64,000 nucleotides of DNA, taken from assembly GCA_026225055.1 (NCBI GenBank), contig JAMFSA010000188.1, positions 1 through 64,000 on the forward strand. The letters run 5' to 3'. The translations under genes and the position numbers were made by a program. The stretch comes from Mucilaginibacter xinganensis (GTDB taxonomy: Bacteria; Bacteroidota; Bacteroidia; Sphingobacteriales; Sphingobacteriaceae). This document shows, in pieces, positions 35,019-42,746 of the stretch. Each line of letters starts with the position of its first letter. Positions within the stretch are counted from its first letter, which is position 1. Under the pieces are notes generated by a model, which was not told the origin of the DNA, searched no databases, and saw only the letters and a program-made list of their open reading frames with translations.

Positions 35019-36730
35019 TGAACGGTGTACTCCTGTAAAAATTGAGTAATGCTATCGGAGCTATCCATAGCCATTACTTTGTCGTAAATATGTTTTGCTT
35101 TAATTGTATCGTTATTGATGATGATATTTTTTATCGCTGGGATAGCTGCCGCACTCATTGAGAATTCAGTTAAACCCATTCCAAGTAATAGCAATGTGGC
35201 TAACGGATCTGATGCCATTTCGCCGCACATGGCAACGTGTATTTTATGCTGATGTGCTTGCTGGATTATATAATTTATTAGTCGCAACACGCCAGGATTA
35301 TAAGGATCATATAAGTGTGAGATCTTTTCATTCATACGGTCAACAGCCAAAGTGTACTGGCACAAGTCATTGGTGCCAATGCTGAAGAAATCCACCTCTT
35401 TAGCTAAAATATCAGCAGTTATAGCCGCTGATGGTATTTCTATCATAATCCCAACCTCAATAGCTGCGTTAAATGAAATGTTAGCCTGTAACAATTCCTG
35501 TTTTGCTTGCGCGATAATGCTTTTTGCCTGTCTAACCTCCTGCACGTTGGAGATCATCGGCAACATGATCTTTAAATCACCGAATATACTTGCTCTTAAA
35601 ATCGCTTTTAACTGGGTAATGAAGAGGTCTGTCCTGTCGAGACAAATGCGTATGGCCCTGTAACCCAGGAACGGATTTTGTTCCGCAGGTAAATCAAAAT
35701 AGGGTAGTTGCTTATCGCCGCCAATATCAATGGTTCTGACGATTACCGGTTTACCTTTTGACTGTAAAGCTACTCTCTTATAAAACTCAAACTGCTCATC
35801 TTCTGTGGGGAATGAATCCCGACCCATAAAAAGCAATTCGGTTCGTAGCAGGCCTACACCTTCGCCACCATTATCAAAAACTGCTTCCAGATCATCAGCG
35901 CTTGATATGTTGGCGAACAATTTTATCTCAGTTCCATCTGTAGTAATGGGCTGTATTTCTTTTAGTTGCTTAAGTTTGTTTGAATTTGATACATAAGTGT
36001 CTCTTTTATAATTATATTCATTGATTATTTTATCTTCTGGATTAATAAAAACAAGCCCTGTTAAACCATCTAAAATAATCAGATCATTATCCTTAATAGC
36101 TGTTAATTCATCTCCACAACCAACCACCGCAGGCAGGCCTTTTGCTTTAGCAATGATTGCCGTATGTGAAGTTTTGCTGCCCATCTGGGTCGAAAAACCA
36201 ACTACGTTTTGGGTATCCATAGTTATGGTATCAGATGGCGCGATATCCTCAGCAATAATAATTGTACCAGGCTCAAATGCTTGTGTAAATCCTGAATTTG
36301 ATTTAATTAGATACTTTAATATACGATTTCCAATATCCTGTATATCAGTAGTTCTTGCTTTCATGTACTCATCATACATCTCCTGAAAGAGCTGCACCAT
36401 ATTGGCAATAGTTTCAATTAAGGCATCGCTTACATTTTTCTTATCAGCGGTTATCTTTTCAAACACATCATCTCTAAGTTGCGGATCAGATAAGAATTCA
36501 ATTTGCGTATCTAAAATGGCAATATCTTCTTCGTGAAGTGTTAAATCCGGATTTTGTTTAATGGCTTCAATCTCATGAATAGCAAGATTAACCGCTTCGT
36601 CAAATTTGTTTATATGATTTGAAATCTCCGCTTCATCCTTCAATAAAACGCCTGTTACCTCGGCTTTGCTATTCTTTATAACACAAGCCCTACCAATCGC
36701 AATACCTGGTGAAACGCCGATCCCTTTCAT
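35015..36730 (-). CDS. ptsI: Phosphoenolpyruvate-protein phosphotransferase (PTS Enzyme I)
   Basis: 571 residues from ATG 36730; this start places the active-site His at residue 189 (GSKTSHTAIIA), the same number as in E. coli EI. A TTG at 36742 would add four residues and overlap the previous gene. The N-terminal HPr-binding domain (KGIGVSPGIAIG start) is followed by the phosphohistidine swivel domain and the C-terminal PEP-binding TIM barrel (GVGLLRTELLFMGRDSFPTEDEQF, VRTIDIGGDKQLPYF, FFSIGTNDLCQY, CGEMASDP with its Cys). Transfers phosphate from PEP to HPr. Confidence 0.96.
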   Translation of the reverse strand: MKGIGVSPGIAIGRACVIKNSKAEVTGVLLKDEAEISNHINKFDEAVNLAIHEIEAIKQNPDLTLHEEDIAILDTQIEFLSDPQLRDDVFEKITADKKNVSDALIETIANMVQLFQEMYDEYMKARTTDIQDIGNRILKYLIKSNSGFTQAFEPGTIIIAEDIAPSDTITMDTQNVVGFSTQMGSKTSHTAIIAKAKGLPAVVGCGDELTAIKDNDLIILDGLTGLVFINPEDKIINEYNYKRDTYVSNSNKLKQLKEIQPITTDGTEIKLFANISSADDLEAVFDNGGEGVGLLRTELLFMGRDSFPTEDEQFEFYKRVALQSKGKPVIVRTIDIGGDKQLPYFDLPAEQNPFLGYRAIRICLDRTDLFITQLKAILRASIFGDLKIMLPMISNVQEVRQAKSIIAQAKQELLQANISFNAAIEVGIMIEIPSAAITADILAKEVDFFSIGTNDLCQYTLAVDRMNEKISHLYDPYNPGVLRLINYIIQQAHQHKIHVAMCGEMASDPLATLLLLGMGLTEFSMSAAAIPAIKNIIINNDTIKAKHIYDKVMAMDSSDSITQFLQEYTVQ

Positions 36731-36734
36731 TGTT

Positions 36735-38315
36735 TTAAGCAAATAAATGTATCATACTGCCAACAAAGCCCAGTGTCAGCAGGCCCAATAATAAGTAAGC
36801 TGTTTTAGTGCCTTTCTTTACAAAATAATACACTAAAAAGGTAAGTCCTAATGGTATTACAGCTGGTATTATCTGGTCTAATATACCCTGTATGGTTATT
36901 GCTGATTTGGAAGTGCCAATAGTAATGGGTGTTGTAATATTCATTAGTGTTGCCGGCATGGCGCCAACAACCATCAATCCTAAAATGGATGCCCCGGTAG
37001 TTAATTTGTCCATAACATTGCTTTTGGCCAGGTTGCTCAAAAACTTGGTACCCGCATTATAGCCTATGAATGTGAGGTTATACCTAAGTAACAGATGAGG
37101 AATATTAAATATCAGTATAAATATTACCGGGCCCATTATATTCCCCTTTAAGGCGAGTGATGTACCGACTCCCGCGGCTATCACTTTAAACGTACCCCAA
37201 AACAGTGAATCAAATATGCCAGCCAGTGGGCCCATCAGCCCCAGTTTAACGGAGCTTATTGATTCAGCGTCAAAATCTGCATCCCGACTGTTTTGTTCCT
37301 CCATAGCGGCTGTAATGCCCAATACAAGGGTTGAGCCATACGGGCTGGTATTGAATAATTGCAAATGCCTTTTCAACGCTTTTGCCATGTCCTTTTTATC
37401 CTTATAAACTCTCTTTAACGCCGGGATGATAGAGAATGCAAAACCGGTATTCTGCCAGGTTTCGAAATTAAAATTAGCTTCCAATGCCAACGAGCGGAAA
37501 AATATGCTCCGGATATCCCCGTTAGTAAGCCTGTGAATTACAGTAGGCTCCGTAGCAAGTTCTTCTGTTTCGCTGTCATCGTCATCATTGGCATTTGCAG
37601 GCATATATTGCGTAATAATGAGCGCGATAATTACCCCAATGCCGCCAATAGCAATTATAGGCAGTTTTAAATAGCTGGCCAGTATAAAACCAAGAAAGAA
37701 ATAGGGAGCGACTTTTTTATTGAACATCAGGTTCATTAATAGCGCGAAGCCCAGCGCAGGCAGCATATTCCCCGCAACCTGAAGGCCCGATTGTACCCAG
37801 GCAGGTATCATATCTAAAAATGTGCGCATTGCATTAGCGCCTAATTGCAGGGCCAGCAATACAATAAAGCCCATTAACAGCGGCCTGATCAATCCCGATA
37901 GGATGTGCAGCCATTGGATCTTTTTGTAATTGCCTTCCTCGGCATATTGATTAAACTTTTTGTTGAGCATGGCCCTTAACACAAACAATGCGCTGATCAT
38001 CATCTCAGCCAATATAGATACCGGTATAGCAATAGCCAATGCAATAGCAGGTCCTTTGCCCGAGATAATGGCGAACGCTGTTCCCAACACACCGCCTGTA
38101 ATAACATCGGGAGGTATGGCAGCACCAACCTTTATATTACCCATAAAAATCAGCTCAAGCGTTGCGCCTATGATTATTCCCTGGTTCAAATCACCAAGTA
38201 CCAGCCCAACCAACGGACCGAGCACCAGTGGTCGACTAAGCAGGGTAGTGCCAAGGAAATCTTCAGAGTGACCGAACATGGCGATCAGCGCAATAAGAAT
38301 AAATGATACTGACAC
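36735..38315 (-). CDS. Mannose-family PTS fused EIIC-EIID membrane component
   Basis: 526 residues. Residues about 1-240 are EIIC-like, with six to eight membrane helices (SRPLVLGPLVGLVLGDLNQGIIIGATLELIFMG, then PPDVITGGVLGTAFA). An acidic linker (NANDDDDSETEEL) leads into residues about 255-526, which are EIID-like (IFFRSLALEANFNFETWQNTGFAFSIIPALKRVY and GLMGPLAGIFDSLFWGTFKVI). In most bacteria these are two separate genes. The start is GTG; the next in-frame ATG (38279) would remove 12 residues of TM1. It forms the sugar channel with EIIA and EIIB encoded just upstream. Confidence 0.93.
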   Translation of the reverse strand: MSVSFILIALIAMFGHSEDFLGTTLLSRPLVLGPLVGLVLGDLNQGIIIGATLELIFMGNIKVGAAIPPDVITGGVLGTAFAIISGKGPAIALAIAIPVSILAEMMISALFVLRAMLNKKFNQYAEEGNYKKIQWLHILSGLIRPLLMGFIVLLALQLGANAMRTFLDMIPAWVQSGLQVAGNMLPALGFALLMNLMFNKKVAPYFFLGFILASYLKLPIIAIGGIGVIIALIITQYMPANANDDDDSETEELATEPTVIHRLTNGDIRSIFFRSLALEANFNFETWQNTGFAFSIIPALKRVYKDKKDMAKALKRHLQLFNTSPYGSTLVLGITAAMEEQNSRDADFDAESISSVKLGLMGPLAGIFDSLFWGTFKVIAAGVGTSLALKGNIMGPVIFILIFNIPHLLLRYNLTFIGYNAGTKFLSNLAKSNVMDKLTTGASILGLMVVGAMPATLMNITTPITIGTSKSAITIQGILDQIIPAVIPLGLTFLVYYFVKKGTKTAYLLLGLLTLGFVGSMIHLFA

Positions 38316-38370
38316 TTATATAAGGTATTTAAGGTTGAAAAGCTTCTATTAATTTATGCATTAATGTTGA

Positions 38371-38841
38371 TCAGATAAGGCTTTCAACCAACTGTTTACT
38401 ATCCGTAGGTACCTGTCGTATTTCAAGCTCGATACCTTTGTTCATTAGTTCCTTAATAACAGGTATATCATCATCGGTAATAGCAATAGCCTTTGAAATG
38501 AGTTTAGCGCCTTCTTTTGATCGCAATCCGCCAAAATTGATCGATCTTATTTCGGGTACATCAACAGCCAGTGTATAGGCATCTGTAACACTGTTTATGA
38601 TCAGTAATATATTCAGCTTCTTATGCTTATCATCATTTAAAAAAATGGCAGCATCTTTTAATGATTTAATTAAAAGTTTTGTCCCGGCTGGTTTGGCCAG
38701 GTTTAATGTCATTTTCAAAAATTCATCCTTCGCCACTTTATCATTAGCTATAATAAGGCAATCTGCGCTTAAAGCCGGTGTCCATGTAAATGCAACCTGT
38801 CCGTGTAATAACCTATCGTCAATCCTGGTTAACTTAATCAT
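38371..38841 (-). CDS. Mannose/sorbose-family PTS EIIB
   Basis: 156 residues. The active-site His13 lies in TRIDDRLLHGQVAFTW, the PTSIIB_sorb signature; EIIB of this family is phosphorylated on His instead of Cys. The rest follows the family fold (LIIANDKVAKDEFLKMTLNLAKPAGTKL). It accepts phosphate from EIIA and gives it to the sugar passing through EIIC-EIID. It starts 14 bases after the EIIA stop. Confidence 0.95.
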   Translation of the reverse strand: MIKLTRIDDRLLHGQVAFTWTPALSADCLIIANDKVAKDEFLKMTLNLAKPAGTKLLIKSLKDAAIFLNDDKHKKLNILLIINSVTDAYTLAVDVPEIRSINFGGLRSKEGAKLISKAIAITDDDIPVIKELMNKGIELEIRQVPTDSKQLVESLI

Positions 38842-38855
38842 CCTGAGCCTCTTAG

Positions 38856-39269
38856 TTATTTTGAGTTTATTAATTTGTTTACATACACCATTTGCTCTTT
38901 GGCATTTAAAATGGCACCATCTATCACTTCATTTATTGGTGTTTCTGCATCAGCAAGCATTACTTCGATAAGTAATGGTAAATTAAACCCTGATACGATA
39001 TGCATATTTGGCTGTAAGGCCTGTTGTAATAATTGGTTCGTTACGCTTCCACCCATAATATCGGAAAAAATAATCAATTCATCCTCAGCACCGATCTCAT
39101 CCAGCACCGATTTGATCTGGTCTTCAATATTTACCGTATCATCTACATATGCCTCTATAATATACAGATTTACCATATCTCCGATTATCATATTTAAGGC
39201 CGATTTTGCGCCTGTAGAAAATGTGCCATGTGTAGCGATCAGATATTTTCGTTTTTTAGGTTGCTCCAT
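38856..39269 (-). CDS. Mannose-family PTS EIIA
   Basis: 137 residues. The phosphorylatable His14 lies in LIATHGTFSTG, the EIIA-Man signature, and FSDIMGGSVTN marks the second active-site loop. It is the first gene of an operon EIIA-EIIB-EIIC/D-EI-HPr-nagB, which encodes a full phosphate relay from PEP to sugar. Its promoter carries a minus-strand copy of the TAGTG direct repeat. Confidence 0.95.
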   Translation of the reverse strand: MEQPKKRKYLIATHGTFSTGAKSALNMIIGDMVNLYIIEAYVDDTVNIEDQIKSVLDEIGAEDELIIFSDIMGGSVTNQLLQQALQPNMHIVSGFNLPLLIEVMLADAETPINEVIDGAILNAKEQMVYVNKLINSK

Positions 39270-39383
39270 TAGCTGTTTAACTGGTTTAAAATATCAATAT
39301 TTAAATATACATGCTCGCGACTAATAAAACAGCTTATATACCTGTGATTTTATACCTGTAAGTATTGTACTATTTACACAATA

Positions 39384-39441
39384 CAATTATCCTTAAAAGT
39401 TAACTGATATGCTATTTTTAGCCCCCTACATAAGCACTACT
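39384..39441 (-). promoter_or_regulatory. PTS operon promoter with TAGTG direct-repeat operator
   Basis: Minus-strand reading: TAGTG at 39439-39435, spacer CTTATG, TAGGG at 39428-39424, then the weak -7 GATAATTG at 39391-39384, beginning 33 bases after the second half-site. The spacing is identical to the four plus-strand modules; both the second half-site and the -7 differ by one base from the best copies. Confidence 0.65.
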
Positions 39442-39568
39442 GTAATTATAACAGGTAATTTATCAGGAAATTCAGTTAGAAATTAATCCAATCGATAACC
39501 AGTTTGCCGGCTGAAATTTTTTTAAAATTTTGCTTCAAACTGTAACTAATGAGATACAATATAATAGC

Positions 39569-39625
39569 GTAGTGCTTATGTAGTGGTATGAAAATCTGTT
39601 CAATAATTTCAATAAATTAGATTTG
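39569..39625 (+). promoter_or_regulatory. GH9 promoter with TAGTG direct-repeat operator
   Basis: GTAGTGCTTATGTAGTGG at 39569-39586 (half-sites 39570-39574 and 39581-39585). A -33 candidate TCTG is at 39595-39598, followed by a 19-base spacer and TAGATTTG at 39618-39625. The operator ends 9 bases before the -33, a usual place for an activator. Confidence 0.78.
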
Positions 39626-39690
39626 TGATAAGGGATTATTGAGCAGAGTAGAATATACCAATTAAACACCTTTAAACTATACCAGATCTT

Positions 39691-41523
39691 ATGACTATAC
39701 TAAAAACAAGAAAATGGCTGCTTTATTCCTTGCTGAATATTCCTCTTTTTATCCAGGCGCAATCAATTAAAATTGTAACCAACCATGTTGGTTATGAGGA
39801 TAACAAAGCCAAGCATGCTGTTATTATGAGTGATCACCAGCTTAATGTTGCAAGTTTTAGTATTGTTGATGCCGCTACTGGTAAAGCTGTTTATACAGGT
39901 AAACCTATGTTTAGCGGCCCGGTTGATAAATGGAAGAACTGGCAATTCTGGACTGTTGATTTTACTGATTACATTACCGATGGCATTTATAAAATACAGA
40001 TCACTTTGCCCGATGGAACCGTTTCCTCATATCCATTTATCATAGGTAAAAACGTGTTAGAGCAGTCTACCATATCAAACGTAGTATATTACTTTAAGGG
40101 GCAAAGAAGCTCTGGTTTAATAGATAAGGCCGATCATCACTTATTATTAGCCGGTAAAACTACCGATACCGTTGATGCGCATGGCGGCTGGTATGACGCT
40201 ACCGGGGATTATGGCAAGCACCTTTCTCATTTATCATTCTCAAATTACTTTAATCCGCAGCAGGTATCATTAACTGCCTGGAGCTTATTTAAAACCTATG
40301 CGCTTTTATCAGAACGCCCCGGAACAGACTTTAAACAAATAGACAGGCGGATATTAGATGAAGCTATGTATGGCGCTGATTATTTGGTAAGGGTACAGGC
40401 AAAAGATGGCTCATTTTATCGTTCGGTAGCGGGCCCCGGCCCCGGGAAACTGCCACAGGACAGGGTGATACAAGCCAATGAGGGCAGCTATCGAATTAAA
40501 CAAACCAAGGATGCTGTATTTAATAGAAATGCTGCCAGTGCTAATTGGCGCAGTTATCAAAGTAGTTACCGTTCAGGTGGTGGAATAGCCATCGCAGCTT
40601 TGGCTATGGCTTCGGCGTATCCAACATCAGGTGATTTTACCAATGCTGATTATTTAAACGCGGCCGAAAGAGCATTCGCGTTTTTGGAAAAGGATAATAA
40701 GCTAATGGATTACGATGGCAAAGAAAATATACTGGATGATTATTGCGCTTTAAGCGCGGCAACTGAACTTTATAAAGTAACTCATAAAGATATTTATAAG
40801 GCGGCAGCCGAAAAGCGCGCGAAGAGTTTAATTAGCCGTTTATCCAACTGGAATAGTTATAAAAACTATTGGAGGGCCGATGATGCTGATCGTCCGTTCT
40901 TTCATCCGGCTGATGCAGGTATGCCGGTTGTGAGTTTGCTGAGTTTTTACCCATATGCTTCGCCTGATTTGCAGGCAGCGATAAAGAAAGCCGTAAAACA
41001 ATCGATGGATTTTGAATTGGCTATAACCCATGAGGTTAACAACCCCTTTGGTTACAGCAGGCAATTGGTGCAGGATACATCGGGTAACCGCCATAGCGCA
41101 TTCTTTTTTCCGCATGGCAGCGATGCTGCGCCATGGTGGCAGGGTGAGGATGCACGTTTAGCTTCTATGGCTGCAGCAGCACGTATGGCTGCGGGTGTTT
41201 TTACCGATGATAAAGCTTATCACGATAAGCTGGAGGGTTTCGCACTCGATCAGTTGAACTGGATATTAGGGCTTAATCCTTTTGATGCCAGTATGCTGCA
41301 GGGTACAGGCCACAATAACCCGGCTTATGGTTTCTTCGGCACATTTCAGTACACCAACGCACCGGGAGGCATTGTAAATGGCATAACATCAGGCTTAAAT
41401 GATGAGCACGATATTGATTTTAATATCCCTTATACCACAACAGGTAAGGATAACGATTGGCGCTGGGCCGAGCAATGGTTGCCGCACACCGCATGGTATT
41501 TATTCGCGGTAGCAAACCAATAA
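39691..41523 (+). CDS. Glycoside hydrolase family 9 protein with N-terminal Ig-like domain
   Basis: 610 residues with a signal peptide ending IQAQ. The CelD_N Ig-like domain (about 25-110: TNHVGYEDNKAKHAVIM) precedes the GH9 barrel. The catalytic-base motif is GGWYDATGDYGKH (Asp169, Asp173) and the probable acid is Glu594 in WRWAEQWLPHTAWYL. It is paralogous to the GH9 at 6269-8041 but has an extra segment of about 20 residues around 245-290. Its promoter shares the TAGTG operator with susC and the PTS-nagB operon, so an amino-sugar polymer such as chitosan is a candidate substrate; this is inference, as GH9 also contains cellulases. Confidence 0.94.
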   Translation: MTILKTRKWLLYSLLNIPLFIQAQSIKIVTNHVGYEDNKAKHAVIMSDHQLNVASFSIVDAATGKAVYTGKPMFSGPVDKWKNWQFWTVDFTDYITDGIYKIQITLPDGTVSSYPFIIGKNVLEQSTISNVVYYFKGQRSSGLIDKADHHLLLAGKTTDTVDAHGGWYDATGDYGKHLSHLSFSNYFNPQQVSLTAWSLFKTYALLSERPGTDFKQIDRRILDEAMYGADYLVRVQAKDGSFYRSVAGPGPGKLPQDRVIQANEGSYRIKQTKDAVFNRNAASANWRSYQSSYRSGGGIAIAALAMASAYPTSGDFTNADYLNAAERAFAFLEKDNKLMDYDGKENILDDYCALSAATELYKVTHKDIYKAAAEKRAKSLISRLSNWNSYKNYWRADDADRPFFHPADAGMPVVSLLSFYPYASPDLQAAIKKAVKQSMDFELAITHEVNNPFGYSRQLVQDTSGNRHSAFFFPHGSDAAPWWQGEDARLASMAAAARMAAGVFTDDKAYHDKLEGFALDQLNWILGLNPFDASMLQGTGHNNPAYGFFGTFQYTNAPGGIVNGITSGLNDEHDIDFNIPYTTTGKDNDWRWAEQWLPHTAWYLFAVANQ

Positions 41524-41538
41524 ACTAAAAATAAACAG

Positions 41539-42687
41539 ATGAAGAATTACAGAAGAATAGGATTGGGGTTGGTTATAGCCATGCTGATAATAACAAATGT
41601 TGTATCAGCGCAGGATGCCGCCCACCAATACGATCATAAAACATTAGAAATTGGTGCCAGTGCACCGGATTTTAGTTTGCCCGGCATTGATGGTAAAACA
41701 TACACGCTTAACTCATTTAAAAGCGCCAAGGTATTGGTTGTGGTGTTCATGTGCAATCATTGCCCAACCTCACAGGCCTATGAACAACGGATAATTAAAC
41801 TAACCAGCGATTATGCACCTAAAGGAGTAGCTGTTGTCGCCATCAATCCCAATAATCCCGATGGACTACGTTTAGATGAACTAGGTTATAGCGATGTAGG
41901 TGATTCATTTGACGATATGAAAGTACGGGCTAAAGATGCTGGCTTTAATTTTCCTTATTTGTACGATGGCGAAACCGAAATAACCTCGGATAAATATGGG
42001 CCGGTATCAACACCGCATGTTTTTGTTTTTGATAAGGACAGAAAGCTGCGCTATAATGGCCGGATAGATGACATGGAGAATCCTGCCAAAACACCGCATA
42101 GTCAGGATGCACGCAATGCAATTGATGCCATACTGAGCGGCAAAGAAATACCTGTCGCGGTTACAAAAACCTTTGGCTGCTCTATAAAATGGAAAGATAA
42201 AAGTGATTGGATACAAAAAGCGACCATTCAATGGGCTAAGGAGCCTGTAAAACTGGATACCATCAGCGCCAGCGGGATAGCTGAAATTGTAAAGAACCAT
42301 ACAGATAAGCTTAGGCTTATAAACGTGTGGGCTACCTGGTGTGGCCCATGTGTGGCTGAATTTGCAGACCTGGTTACGCTTAACCATACTTATCGCGATC
42401 GCGGACTTGAATTTGTAAGTATCAGCGCCGATGATCCTTCAAGAACTGATAAAGCGTTGAAATTTTTGGTGAACAAGCAAGCATCAGGTCCAAATTACAT
42501 TTATACCGGCGATGATAAATACAAGATGATCGATGCCGTTGACCCAAAATGGGATGGGGCTTTGCCATACACTATGCTGGTTGATCCGGATGGTAAAATT
42601 GTTTATGCTCATCAGGGGGCTATTGATCCTGAGGAGTTAAGAAAGATAATTTTTAATGATCCTTTAATGGGAAGGATATATAAATAG
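41539..42687 (+). CDS. Secreted redoxin with two thioredoxin-fold domains
   Basis: 382 residues with a signal peptide ending VSAQ. Domain 1 (about 30-195) is AhpC/TSA-like with the site CNHCP (VVVFMCNHCPTSQAYEQR). Domain 2 (about 235-375) is TlpA/ResA-like with WATWCGPCVAEF. Two active-site CxxC motifs in one exported protein suggest a periplasmic thiol-disulfide or peroxide role. It follows the GH9 gene by 15 bases and is co-transcribed with it. What links it to the glycosidase is not evident. Confidence 0.9.
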   Translation: MKNYRRIGLGLVIAMLIITNVVSAQDAAHQYDHKTLEIGASAPDFSLPGIDGKTYTLNSFKSAKVLVVVFMCNHCPTSQAYEQRIIKLTSDYAPKGVAVVAINPNNPDGLRLDELGYSDVGDSFDDMKVRAKDAGFNFPYLYDGETEITSDKYGPVSTPHVFVFDKDRKLRYNGRIDDMENPAKTPHSQDARNAIDAILSGKEIPVAVTKTFGCSIKWKDKSDWIQKATIQWAKEPVKLDTISASGIAEIVKNHTDKLRLINVWATWCGPCVAEFADLVTLNHTYRDRGLEFVSISADDPSRTDKALKFLVNKQASGPNYIYTGDDKYKMIDAVDPKWDGALPYTMLVDPDGKIVYAHQGAIDPEELRKIIFNDPLMGRIYK

Positions 42688-42715
42688 GCTTTTTTATGTT
42701 TGAATAGTTTGGTTG

Positions 42716-42746
42716 CCCGCTGTAATTTGTTTACAGCGGGTTTTTT
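42716..42746. terminator. Bidirectional terminator overlapping the regulator's stop codon
   Basis: A 10-bp perfect stem (42716-42725 with 42731-42740, CCCGCTGTAA/TTACAGCGGG), loop TTTGT, then six T. The right arm contains the stop codon of the minus-strand regulator gene. Confidence 0.9.

Larger units (their letters stand above)
39270..39690. other. Divergent promoter region between PTS operon and GH9 gene
   Basis: This 421-base gap has no gene. It holds two operator-promoter modules of the same type pointing away from each other (39384-39441 on the minus strand for the PTS, 39569-39625 on the plus strand for GH9). The two operators are about 130 bases apart. Confidence 0.75.

Noticed and set aside
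38875..39324. A 149-residue plus-strand frame opposite EIIA
   Set aside because: EIIA on the minus strand has an intact active-site motif and operon context; the opposite frame has neither.
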